A stretch of 25,771 bases of DNA, from the IMG/VR virus record IMGVR_UViG_3300010354_000567, positions 1 through 25,771 of that record. One strand, given 5' to 3'. Under the pieces are notes generated by a model. That model was not told the DNA's origin, made no database searches, and was given only the letters and a program-made list of their open reading frames with translations. This document shows, one piece after another, positions 1 to 9,032 of the stretch (its first letter is position 1; every line of letters begins with the position of its first letter). The translations under genes and the position numbers were made by a program. This DNA is from a virus.

Positions 1-3000
1 CCTACATTTGCTGTTTCAACAGGAAATGCATTTTTATTAATTGACACAATAGGGCAGAAAAACGGATTAAGTTACAATCCATCTCAAGGTCTACTGGCAA
101 CAGATAGAGCAGGAATATTTTCAACTGATAATTCTGTTTCGACTACAACAGGAGCCTTCACAGTAACCGGCGGAGTTGGTATAGGTAGAGATATTGTTAT
201 AGGTGGTAATGTATTACCCGGAACTGCTAATTCAAGTACAGTCGGTACTATAGATAAAACATGGGCAAGTGCTTTCCTTGATAATGTTTATTCTCAATTA
301 ATTACCAACACTGCAAGTAATATTACCATTGACCCTGGTTTAGGATTAACAGATATTATAGGTAACATTAGAGTTAGAGGAAATAATCCTATTGGAACTG
401 CACCAGTAGTGACAAATACTTTATATGTTACTATGGATGGCAGCGATACTAACGACGGTCGTGCAATTGATCCAAGCCGTGCTTGCAGAACAATAGGGGG
501 AGCAATCAATAGCCCTTATTATCAACCAGGTACACAAATTTTAGTAAGTGCTGGAACTTACTTAGAAGATAATCCTTTAATAATGAAACCCTATACCAGT
601 GTAAGGGGTTCAGATATTAGAACTACATTTATTGAACCGATTAATAAAACTCAAGACTTATTCCACATGCAAAGTGGATGTTATTTGAACTATATGACCT
701 TCTTAAATGGTAGAAGCGGATTATTAGAAGGTCAATATTTGCCTGAACTTAATAGAGGAGCATACGCTACAGCATTTCCACCCTTAGAAGGTGATGAAAA
801 GATTGATTTATTCCATTCTCCTTATATTCAAAACTGTACAAATCAAAGTGGTCCATGGTTAAAAGATGGAACTATGTTTATTCCTAATCAAACTGTTCAA
901 GTTCCTGCTGCGATCGGAACAGGCACATGGAAGGCTAATACAACTACAATCATTGTTGCTGTAGGAACTGGTACTATTGAACAGGGAATGTATGTCAATG
1001 CTGGACAACAAAATCAAGGATTTTTTAATGCTAGAACTTTATTGCTAGCCAATAAACCATTTATTCAAGAACAAGTTATTGCCTACGTTGACCAAACGTT
1101 TAATAGTGGAAGTTTTGTATACGACATAGACAAATGCCGCCGAGATACCTCATTAATTATTGATAGTATAGCTCTGGACATGCAACAGGATAGTAATAGC
1201 GAGAGTATTTTTGCTGGTTTACAATATTGGAGACAAAGCGGATATGTTGATGCCATAGGCAATCAAATAACAACTACAACTAACGCTATTACATACCTAA
1301 GAAATATTGCTACTGCAACATTGGCAACTTCTAGTACAAAATCAATTGTCTACAATAGATTTAACGACATTTTAGAAATTTTAAATACTTCTAGTGCATC
1401 CTTATCAACAGGTGCTTTTGCTGAATGGATTACTAATAAAATTGTATCAAATGGTACGGCATCAACAACTGCATCAATTGTAACAGCCTACAATACTTTA
1501 CTGGCATCAAAAACAACCTTAACAAATCAAACAATAAGTTATATCAATAGCACACTAAGTCCATTTGTTTACGATTCTACAAAATGTAGTAGAGATACAG
1601 GGTTGATTGTTGACAGTATTGTATTAGACATTTTATTTGAAGGTGAAAGTCAGTCCAATTTTGCAGGTATTCAGTATTGGAATCAAAGTGGTTTAATTGG
1701 TGATATTACAAATGAATTAACTACAACAACTAACACATTCAATTATCTAAAAAGTCTAGCACAAAAAGTAATCGTCAACGATACTTCAGGTATTAGATAC
1801 CAGAGCACAATTAGCCAAGTGGTATTAACTAGTGGCGGTACTGCCAGCGAACAAACAAAAATTAATACAGAGTATAATTTAATTGTTACTATTTTAAACA
1901 GTGGAACAACAGGTGTATCAGATCTGATTGTTCCGAATGGTATTAGTGCAAGTAGTTCTACTAGCATTGTCAATGCATATAATCTTTTGGCTCAAAATAG
2001 AGGTTATATGATTGCAGAGGCTATTGCATTTGTTGAATCTACAAAGAGTCCGGGATTTGTCTATAGTCAAACAAAGTGCGCAAGAGACGTTGGTTATATT
2101 TTAGACAGTGTGGCTTTTGATTTGTTATACGGTGGAAATAAACAAGCAATTCAAAGTGGTGTTTACTATTATAGTTACAATGCTAGTTCAACTGCTATCC
2201 CTGGAGAAATTGCTCAGACTGTTGCTGCCTACAACTACATGAAAGAATTGTTTTCTAATGTAGTTAGAGGAATTCCTATTACTACTTCTACATTATATCA
2301 AAGTACAATTACACAAGTAGTTTCATTCCCTGCGGGTAGTTATGTAGAATCTAGTAAAGCAGAAGAACTAATTGATAATATCATTAATATTATCAAGAAC
2401 GGCCCAAATAATGTAGTAAAAGAGCCTATTAGTTTAGTAAGATCTGAAAATGAAGCAACTATAGCCGGTGCTGCCCTTCTAAATAGTAATAGAAACTTTA
2501 TTAGAGCAGAAGTAGTCGCTTATGTTAACACGTTGAAAGCTTTTATCTACGATGAAGAAACATGCCGTAGAGATATTGGATATATTTTAGATAGTGTGGC
2601 ATTTGACTTATTAACTGGCGGTAATAAACAGAGTATTAAGAGCGGTGTTTATTATTTTGGATATACCACAACTGCAACAGAAGTTCCAAATGAAATCCCT
2701 CAAGTAGTTGCTGCATACAAATATATCAAATCAATCGTAAGTGATGTTGTCAGAGCCAAACCAATTTTAACCAAGTATCAAACAACGATTACTCAGGTAA
2801 CAAATTTAACTTCTGCAACAAACTACGAAGCAGACACATTAAAAGAAAAAATAGATTTAATAACAGAAATTATTCGTGTTGGTCCTACTGATTATCAAGA
2901 ACCTGGTAGAAGAATTCCTATTAATCTAACAAAAAATACCAGCACTAATGTTGCCAATGCTCATGCCTTATTATTGGCAAACAAAGAGTTTATTAAGGCT

Positions 3001-6000
3001 GAGGTAATATCTTACATCAATTCTACAACAAACAGATTCTCGTATAATAGAGAAAAATGTAGAAGAGATGTTGGAATTATTTTAGAAAATATAAGTTATG
3101 ATGCAGCATTCGGTGGAAATGAAAAATCTGTTCAAGCAGGGTTAGCCTATTATGACGGTGTAGTAAGTTTAATTGCAGGGCAAGAAGTTCAAACTATTGC
3201 TGCTATTGATTATATTAATTCACTAGCACAAAAAGTTATTATTAACACATCCTGTACTAATATTATAGGTTCAACTTCTACTTATAAACAAATTGTTAAT
3301 ACAGCATTGACAGGTGGTAGTATTGCCAGTGATAGTATTAATAATCTTGTAGATATTATTACAACAATTATAGATAATGGTCCAAGTGCGGCGCCAGACA
3401 TTTATACCAGTCCTGGACCAGATGCTGCATTTATTGCTGCTGAAACATTAATTCAAGCAAATCGTAAATTTATACAAGAAGATACAATTAATTGGATTAA
3501 TAATACTGTACAACAATTTCCTTACAGCGAAATTAAATGCCGCAGAGATACAGGATTAATTTTAGATGCCATCGCTCAAGACTTAAAATATCCTACTGTA
3601 GGACGCAGCCAATCAACGTTTGCAGGCTTACAATATTGGAATCAAGGTGCTTATGTAGGTCAAATACAAATTCAATTAGGACCTACATTAGATGCTATTA
3701 CTTATTTGAGAGACTTGTCTGTTAAAATTGTTCAAAACATAACACCGGCTGATGATTTAATAAGCCGATATCAAAATGTTATTGCTCAAAATACCACAAC
3801 ATATGAATCAGCAACAACAAATGAGACTGATATTATCACAGCAAGATTTAACGAAATTATAGATATTGTTAATGGAAACAATTTAGGCTGGACTGACAAG
3901 TTTATTTCAAATGGTTATCCAAGCGGTATTACAAGTATTCAAAACGCTTATGCTAACCTAATAGCAAATAAAGCATACTTGGCAGCAGAAGTCAATGCCT
4001 ACGTTACAGCAACTAATTTTGGTTTTGTTTATGATGCAGTAAAATGTGCTAGAGATGTAGGTTACATGGTAGATGCAGTTGCATTTGACATGCTTCACGG
4101 CGGAAATAGACAAAGTATTCAGAATGGACTTTATTATTACGGATTCAGTACAACTGCTACTAATATTCCTAACGAAATTAGTCAAACAGTTGCAGCATTC
4201 AATACACTGTCAAATCTTGTAAGTCAAGTAATTAGGGGAATTCCTGTAACACCAAGACAGACCCTAGTCAGTCAAGTCTTTACTAATACAACAGCAACAG
4301 TATGGGAAGCAACTGCTATATCTGTAAATGTTTCTACAATTACAAATATTATAACTAACGGACCATCTGTAGCAGCAGCACCGAGTGGAATAGCATTAAC
4401 TGCTACCTCAACTGCTACAGTTTTAAATGCCTACGATTTAATAGTTCTTAACAAAGAATTTATTGTAGAAGAAGTTATAGCATTTATTGATCAAACTTAC
4501 AATCCTACTAGTTTTAACTATAATGAGGCAAAATGTTATAGAGATATTGGTTTAATTCTAGATGCAGTTAGCCAAGATATTATATTGGGCGGAAACAATA
4601 AGAGTATTGAAGCAGGTAAGGCATATTGGGGTGCAAATTACAATTACATTGCCGGGCAAGAAACCACAACAACCTATGCAATTAATTACGCTAGAGATTT
4701 AGCACTGCAAGTGATTGCTAATAGAGAGATAACTCCGCAGTATCAAACCGATACCCGACAAGTAATCAACACCTTCTTCCAGTACGGTGGTGATTACATG
4801 CCTCAAGAAGCAGTAAAACGTAACTTTAGAATTATCACAGATATTATTGTCAATGGAGTAGATGCTGCTCCCCCAGTATTTGCAGGCGGAGGATTGTTTA
4901 GTCTAACAGGACTGAACGGTGCAGATGTTTTACCTGCTGCGGAAGTGGTTTCAGTTCAGTCATTAGGTAGTGGAACATTTAAAGTTGGCTTAGATCAACC
5001 TACTATTGGATTCGGTACAAATGCAACATTATATTTTGGTTTAACAGATCCTAGACCATTTACTGATTCAGATGTAGACACATTAAGCATTCAATACACA
5101 GGAACTGCCACAACATGGAATCAAAGAAAACTTGATCCAATTGGTGCAATGGGAGGAAGCCTTGTAGATGGCGGTGTAATCAGCGATAGAAGTCCAATTC
5201 AATCTTTTGTTTACGATGCCTTTACTCAGTTGAACCAAGGTGGCATCGGTATGAGAATAACTAGAAATGGTTATGCACAGTTAGTATCTGTGTTTACAAT
5301 TTTCTGTTCTGTTGGTGTACAAGTTGATAACGGTGGTATTGCTAGTATTACGAACTCTAACTGTAACTTTGGTGATGTTTCATTGTTAGCAAAGGGATAT
5401 GGTAGAAGAGATTTCAGCGGAACAGTCTTTAATCCAACATTTAGAGCATATCCATTCAGCCCAACAGGTGTAACAGGTAGCAACGAATTAGATCAATACT
5501 ATCCAAACGGCTATTGGCCAAATGCAGGTAAGGTGGAAATATTTTGTCCTGATATTTTAAATCGACCACATATTTCTCTTGTTATGGAAGTCGAACCCCC
5601 GGACGGTCACTTAAATGAACAAAATTTCCCAGGATTTTTAAATTCTCAACCTAGTACGTCTACATTGGTTACTGCTACAATAACATTAGTGAATATTGAT
5701 ACCACAGATATTGCTATTGGTAATACTTTATACATTAGAGATCAATTCGGTCGTCAATACGACGACAACGGTATATATTATGCTGATACAGGAACTGTTG
5801 TAACAGATTTAGGCTATAACAGTATTATATTGAATAAAGCGTTAACAAGCGGCGGTGGAGATCCTACAAATTCAAACTACTTTACACTTTATTTCTGTGG
5901 TAATGCTTATTATACTGTATTATCTAGTACAGTAGCAAATACACCGTACTATCCAAATCAAAATATTTTAGATCCGGTTCCTATCGGTGTAGAACCATTG

Positions 6001-6897
6001 CTTTATGAAAATCCAACAGTATCACAAGTTGTATATCATGCAAAAGCTATTGAATATCTGCAAAGCATAACCAGTAAAGTTGTTTCAAATACAGCATTTA
6101 CCGCTACAAATACAGTTACAGATCAAATAATACTTCCCTTGGTAACAGGCGGAGTACAATCTCAGGCATTTATTGATTTGAGATTTGGTATTATTAGAAG
6201 TATTTTAACTGCGACAAATATTACCGCAGCACAATCAGTTGTTCCTTCCGGTGTAATTAGTAAAACTGGAACAGTTGTACCAGGAGCAGGTAGTGCTGTA
6301 ACACTAATTGAAGCAAATTATGATTTCTTCGCTGATGAAGTTTCTAACTATGTCTTTACTGATTCTTTCTTCTCTCCGTTAATTTCAGGTTTAACAATAG
6401 ATGAAAAAGACTATATTGAAACAAAGTGCAAGAGAGATATCAAACTTATCATGCGTCAAATTGTGTACGATTTACAATCAGGTGGAACATATAATAGCGT
6501 TCAATCTGGTTTAAGTTATTGGGGTAGGTCAGGAACACATCATATTGTTGAACTTGGAGAAGCGGTTACTAGAACTGATCTATTCCCAGACGGTTCTATC
6601 GTGAACTTCTATCAAAGAAGCTATATAAGTGCAAGTGGTTACTTATTTGAATATGTTGGTGCTGGAACTAATTACGGTGCATTACCGCAGGTAGGTCGTG
6701 CTGATCCTGTTCAAGGAAAAGAAACTGTTCAATTAGATGGTGGCAAGGTGTTCTTTACAAGCACTGACCAAAACGGAGATTTTAGAATAGGAAAAGGATT
6801 AGTCATAAGTCAAGCGACTGGTGTATTAAGTGGAAGAACATTTGTTCAATCATTATATGCAAATATGACACCATTCATACTAGCGATTGAAGGCTAA
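1..6897 (+). CDS. Giant repetitive tail/fibre structural protein, 5' partial
   Basis: The reading frame is open from base 1 to the stop at 6897, so the gene begins outside the window; an in-frame GTG at 409 is only an internal codon. At least 2298 residues are present. Seen in order: a shaft-like segment with a TGAFTVTGGVGIG repeat (about 142-210); a segment with YVTMDGSDTNDG and VRGSDIRTTFIEP (about 421-700) that resembles the first rungs of a right-handed beta-helix; eight tandem repeats of about 163 residues (1027-4872); a second beta-helix-like part (about 5100-5500, with NGGIASITNSNCNFG); a diverged ninth repeat (6295-6540); and a Gly-rich C-terminus ending MTPFILAIEG. Proteins of this composition are known as very large virion proteins of marine T4-like phages. 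A role in the tail fibre or distal tail is inferred from the beta-rich repeats and the fibre-like genes that follow. No enzyme motif was found. Confidence 0.8.
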   Translation, partial: PTFAVSTGNAFLLIDTIGQKNGLSYNPSQGLLATDRAGIFSTDNSVSTTTGAFTVTGGVGIGRDIVIGGNVLPGTANSSTVGTIDKTWASAFLDNVYSQLITNTASNITIDPGLGLTDIIGNIRVRGNNPIGTAPVVTNTLYVTMDGSDTNDGRAIDPSRACRTIGGAINSPYYQPGTQILVSAGTYLEDNPLIMKPYTSVRGSDIRTTFIEPINKTQDLFHMQSGCYLNYMTFLNGRSGLLEGQYLPELNRGAYATAFPPLEGDEKIDLFHSPYIQNCTNQSGPWLKDGTMFIPNQTVQVPAAIGTGTWKANTTTIIVAVGTGTIEQGMYVNAGQQNQGFFNARTLLLANKPFIQEQVIAYVDQTFNSGSFVYDIDKCRRDTSLIIDSIALDMQQDSNSESIFAGLQYWRQSGYVDAIGNQITTTTNAITYLRNIATATLATSSTKSIVYNRFNDILEILNTSSASLSTGAFAEWITNKIVSNGTASTTASIVTAYNTLLASKTTLTNQTISYINSTLSPFVYDSTKCSRDTGLIVDSIVLDILFEGESQSNFAGIQYWNQSGLIGDITNELTTTTNTFNYLKSLAQKVIVNDTSGIRYQSTISQVVLTSGGTASEQTKINTEYNLIVTILNSGTTGVSDLIVPNGISASSSTSIVNAYNLLAQNRGYMIAEAIAFVESTKSPGFVYSQTKCARDVGYILDSVAFDLLYGGNKQAIQSGVYYYSYNASSTAIPGEIAQTVAAYNYMKELFSNVVRGIPITTSTLYQSTITQVVSFPAGSYVESSKAEELIDNIINIIKNGPNNVVKEPISLVRSENEATIAGAALLNSNRNFIRAEVVAYVNTLKAFIYDEETCRRDIGYILDSVAFDLLTGGNKQSIKSGVYYFGYTTTATEVPNEIPQVVAAYKYIKSIVSDVVRAKPILTKYQTTITQVTNLTSATNYEADTLKEKIDLITEIIRVGPTDYQEPGRRIPINLTKNTSTNVANAHALLLANKEFIKAEVISYINSTTNRFSYNREKCRRDVGIILENISYDAAFGGNEKSVQAGLAYYDGVVSLIAGQEVQTIAAIDYINSLAQKVIINTSCTNIIGSTSTYKQIVNTALTGGSIASDSINNLVDIITTIIDNGPSAAPDIYTSPGPDAAFIAAETLIQANRKFIQEDTINWINNTVQQFPYSEIKCRRDTGLILDAIAQDLKYPTVGRSQSTFAGLQYWNQGAYVGQIQIQLGPTLDAITYLRDLSVKIVQNITPADDLISRYQNVIAQNTTTYESATTNETDIITARFNEIIDIVNGNNLGWTDKFISNGYPSGITSIQNAYANLIANKAYLAAEVNAYVTATNFGFVYDAVKCARDVGYMVDAVAFDMLHGGNRQSIQNGLYYYGFSTTATNIPNEISQTVAAFNTLSNLVSQVIRGIPVTPRQTLVSQVFTNTTATVWEATAISVNVSTITNIITNGPSVAAAPSGIALTATSTATVLNAYDLIVLNKEFIVEEVIAFIDQTYNPTSFNYNEAKCYRDIGLILDAVSQDIILGGNNKSIEAGKAYWGANYNYIAGQETTTTYAINYARDLALQVIANREITPQYQTDTRQVINTFFQYGGDYMPQEAVKRNFRIITDIIVNGVDAAPPVFAGGGLFSLTGLNGADVLPAAEVVSVQSLGSGTFKVGLDQPTIGFGTNATLYFGLTDPRPFTDSDVDTLSIQYTGTATTWNQRKLDPIGAMGGSLVDGGVISDRSPIQSFVYDAFTQLNQGGIGMRITRNGYAQLVSVFTIFCSVGVQVDNGGIASITNSNCNFGDVSLLAKGYGRRDFSGTVFNPTFRAYPFSPTGVTGSNELDQYYPNGYWPNAGKVEIFCPDILNRPHISLVMEVEPPDGHLNEQNFPGFLNSQPSTSTLVTATITLVNIDTTDIAIGNTLYIRDQFGRQYDDNGIYYADTGTVVTDLGYNSIILNKALTSGGGDPTNSNYFTLYFCGNAYYTVLSSTVANTPYYPNQNILDPVPIGVEPLLYENPTVSQVVYHAKAIEYLQSITSKVVSNTAFTATNTVTDQIILPLVTGGVQSQAFIDLRFGIIRSILTATNITAAQSVVPSGVISKTGTVVPGAGSAVTLIEANYDFFADEVSNYVFTDSFFSPLISGLTIDEKDYIETKCKRDIKLIMRQIVYDLQSGGTYNSVQSGLSYWGRSGTHHIVELGEAVTRTDLFPDGSIVNFYQRSYISASGYLFEYVGAGTNYGALPQVGRADPVQGKETVQLDGGKVFFTSTDQNGDFRIGKGLVISQATGVLSGRTFVQSLYANMTPFILAIEG
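1027..4872 (+). repeat. Eight tandem ~163-residue protein repeats in the giant gene
   Basis: Each unit starts with an NAxxLLxANKxFI-like helix, then has a core KCxRDxGxIxDxxxxD followed by GGNxxSIxxGxxYY, then a helix like QTVAAYNYLKSL, and ends near IxxIIxNGP. The invariant cysteine codons lie at about 1135, 1585, 2077, 2563, 3058, 3538, 4045 and 4534, giving spacings of 450, 492, 486, 495, 480, 507 and 489 bases. The units differ clearly in DNA and protein, so the amplification is old. Copies 1, 2 and 6 share a QSxFAGxQYW variant instead of GGNxxSI, which suggests at least two subfamilies. Confidence 0.85.
6295..6540 (+). repeat. Diverged ninth copy of the KCxRD repeat
   Basis: About 1.9 kb after the eighth copy the same core returns: TLIEANYDFFADEVSNYV, then ETKCKRDIKLIMRQIVYD and GGTYNSVQSGLSYW. 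The preceding 6009-6230 segment looks like the tail end of a repeat (AIEYLQSITSKVV, FGIIRSIL). It is separated from the tandem block by the beta-helix-like part and sits just before the C-terminal domain. Confidence 0.7.
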
Positions 6898-6908
6898 AAG
6901 GAATAAAA

Positions 6909-7322
6909 ATGGCACAATTACCATTAAATAAATTTTTAACAAAAACATTTGTTTTAACAACATCGAGTAATTATTATAGTTACAGTGGTGGTACAACAAC
7001 TACAGTTTATACAGCACCGATTGGCGTTACTGCAATTATATTGATGGCACAGTTATCAAACTTAACATCGTCTTCAACAGAATTGGTAAGTTTCATTCAC
7101 CATAGAAATAGACCAGTTTTGGCAGATGCTCAAGGAAACGGCGCTCAGGCAGCAAACATTGATAGTTTTCTTGTAAAAGATTTTTCTATACCTCCAAGCG
7201 ATGCTGCACAAGTCTTATCAGGAAAATTAATTATAGAAAGTTTAGACAGTATTCGTGCTTTTGCTAACCATACTGGAACAGTGCAATTGGTGCTTAGTGT
7301 ATTAGAAACTGCAAATTCATAA
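6909..7322 (+). CDS. Small virion structural protein, 137 aa
   Basis: The gene starts 11 bases after the giant gene, with an AAGGA ribosome site (about 6898-6902) spaced well for the ATG. The protein is rich in Thr, Ser and hydrophobic beta-branched residues. It has a central hydrophobic strand (GVTAIILMAQL), a segment VKDFSIPPSDAAQVLSGKL and ends in VLSVLETANS. No enzyme motif, signal peptide or membrane helix is visible. Its place between two fibre-like genes and its composition suggest a small tail or fibre accessory subunit; similar small proteins accompany giant fibre genes in marine T4-like phages. The exact role is unknown. Confidence 0.6.
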   Translation: MAQLPLNKFLTKTFVLTTSSNYYSYSGGTTTTVYTAPIGVTAIILMAQLSNLTSSSTELVSFIHHRNRPVLADAQGNGAQAANIDSFLVKDFSIPPSDAAQVLSGKLIIESLDSIRAFANHTGTVQLVLSVLETANS

Positions 7323-7334
7323 TAGAGAAATAGA

Positions 7335-9020
7335 ATGGCAAGACTACTTAGCGGATCAACACTTAGACGAGGTACTAGCGGGGAGTTTATTGACCTTCCT
7401 GGAGCACAGCCACAACTGCCGCCAACAGAAACAACGGCTACTGGTTTTACTGTAGCTACAGATAGTCAATTAAGAACTACATATAGATCAAGTCTCGGAT
7501 TCGTACAGATTTATACTTCAACGTTATATAGTCTTCTTCCTGAAGGAACTATTCGTATTCTTGCCACAGGTACTTCTTACCTATCAACATCAACTGCATC
7601 CGGTAGCGTGGTCATAACAGGCGGTATCGGTGTTGGCGGTAACATGTATATTGCTAAGGATATAGTTGTAAATGGATTAACGATCGGTAAAGGTTTTGAA
7701 GGTACAAATAATTTAGTGTTTAGGGGAACAGCATCAACAAGCACTGGATTTGAAACAGGTCAAAACAGCATAGCCATTGGATATGATACATTAACTGGTT
7801 TAATTTACACAAATAAAGTTATTGCGATTGGCAAAAATGCTCTAAAAACTGGTACTAACATTAGTAATACCATTGCCATAGGAGATAGCGCACTGGCAGA
7901 AATGGGTACAAAAAACAATCCCATTCTTGCAACTATAACAAATGTTACTAGAGTAAGTAGCAGTACAATTTCAGCGGCAACAAATGCAAGTCCTATAGTA
8001 ATCACAGCAAATAATCACCAATTAACTACCGGCAGTCAAATTTTAATTACCGGTGTTACTGGACTTAGCACAGCCACAACATCTACAAGTGTTTTAAACA
8101 ATACCAAATATTGGGTTAATGTATTAACTACAAATACGCTTGCCCTATATCTAAATAAAAGCCTTACAAGTCCGTCTAACGGTATAACTGCTACAGTAGG
8201 AACAGTGGTATATTCATTAAATTCTTACACAAGCGGCGGAGTTATTACAAGTCCTGCATTGGTAACATCCCCTTCGCATAATTTAGGAACCGGTACGGCA
8301 ATTTACATTGACGGAGTTGTAGGTACTACCCAATTAAATCAAAATGTTTTTTACATTGATAGAATTGACGGTAATACTATTTCACTGTTTAATAATTCTA
8401 CATTATTAATTCCAACAAATGCTTCAAATTATGGAAGTTATGTTTCAAGTGGAACAATCTTTAGATATGTTACAAATGATGACAACATTGCTATAGGAAA
8501 TAATTCTGCATCGAAGTTAATTAATGGATCGGATAATTTCTTTTTTGGTAATAACATCGCTGTAAATTTAACCACTGGTTCAAATAATACAATTATTGGA
8601 CACAATCAATTTAATAATTTAACCAGCGCAAGTGGCATCATTGCAATAGGGGCTGATAATTTAGTAGATTTACGAGATAATCAAATTAACATAGGTAGCC
8701 TATTATACTACGATGGTGCCGGCAATACAGATATCAATGGCGATGTAAGACTGGGATTAGGAACAGATTCTACCGGGACAAATTCTGGTGCTCTTGTTGT
8801 AGTAGGGGGCATGAGTGTATTAGGAAAAATTTATAATTACAACGGCGGACAGCCTGAAGAAGATTACGAACTTTATACTCCGACCACTACAGTAAATACT
8901 GGTACAGCCCCATTGAACCCAAGAATAGGAGATATTTGGATAAACAGCCAAACAAATGCATACTTGCAATATATTAAAGACGGAACTAGTTCTTTTTGGT
9001 TACAGACTATTCAATTGTAA
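7335..9020 (+). CDS. Fibre protein with YadA-like turns, 561 aa
   Basis: The start ATG lies 12 bases after the previous stop with only a weak GAGA site. The N-terminus (RLLSGSTLRRGTSGEFIDL) looks like a conserved attachment end. A shaft repeat (SGSVVITGGIGVGG) lies at about residues 90-105. From about residue 143 come turns of the kind xIAIGxxAL (SIAIGYDTL, VIAIGKNAL, TIAIGDSAL), resumed at about 383-455 (NIAIGNNSA, TIIGHNQF, IIAIGADNL). This is the left-handed beta-roll signature of YadA-type trimeric adhesin heads. Two related modules of 80-90 residues (IVITANNHQLTTGSQILITG and ALVTSPSHNLGTGTAIYIDG) interrupt the roll at about 200-375. The C-terminus has RIGDIWINSQTNAYLQYI, a common end of phage fibres. 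A trimeric receptor-binding or fibre role is inferred. Confidence 0.7.
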   Translation: MARLLSGSTLRRGTSGEFIDLPGAQPQLPPTETTATGFTVATDSQLRTTYRSSLGFVQIYTSTLYSLLPEGTIRILATGTSYLSTSTASGSVVITGGIGVGGNMYIAKDIVVNGLTIGKGFEGTNNLVFRGTASTSTGFETGQNSIAIGYDTLTGLIYTNKVIAIGKNALKTGTNISNTIAIGDSALAEMGTKNNPILATITNVTRVSSSTISAATNASPIVITANNHQLTTGSQILITGVTGLSTATTSTSVLNNTKYWVNVLTTNTLALYLNKSLTSPSNGITATVGTVVYSLNSYTSGGVITSPALVTSPSHNLGTGTAIYIDGVVGTTQLNQNVFYIDRIDGNTISLFNNSTLLIPTNASNYGSYVSSGTIFRYVTNDDNIAIGNNSASKLINGSDNFFFGNNIAVNLTTGSNNTIIGHNQFNNLTSASGIIAIGADNLVDLRDNQINIGSLLYYDGAGNTDINGDVRLGLGTDSTGTNSGALVVVGGMSVLGKIYNYNGGQPEEDYELYTPTTTVNTGTAPLNPRIGDIWINSQTNAYLQYIKDGTSSFWLQTIQL

Positions 9021-9032
9021 ATGAGATAAAAT

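Noticed and set aside
1027-4872. Tandem repeats as a DNA-level satellite or a CRISPR-like array
   Set aside because: The repetition is in protein sequence at a ~490-base period with strong DNA divergence, within one open frame.
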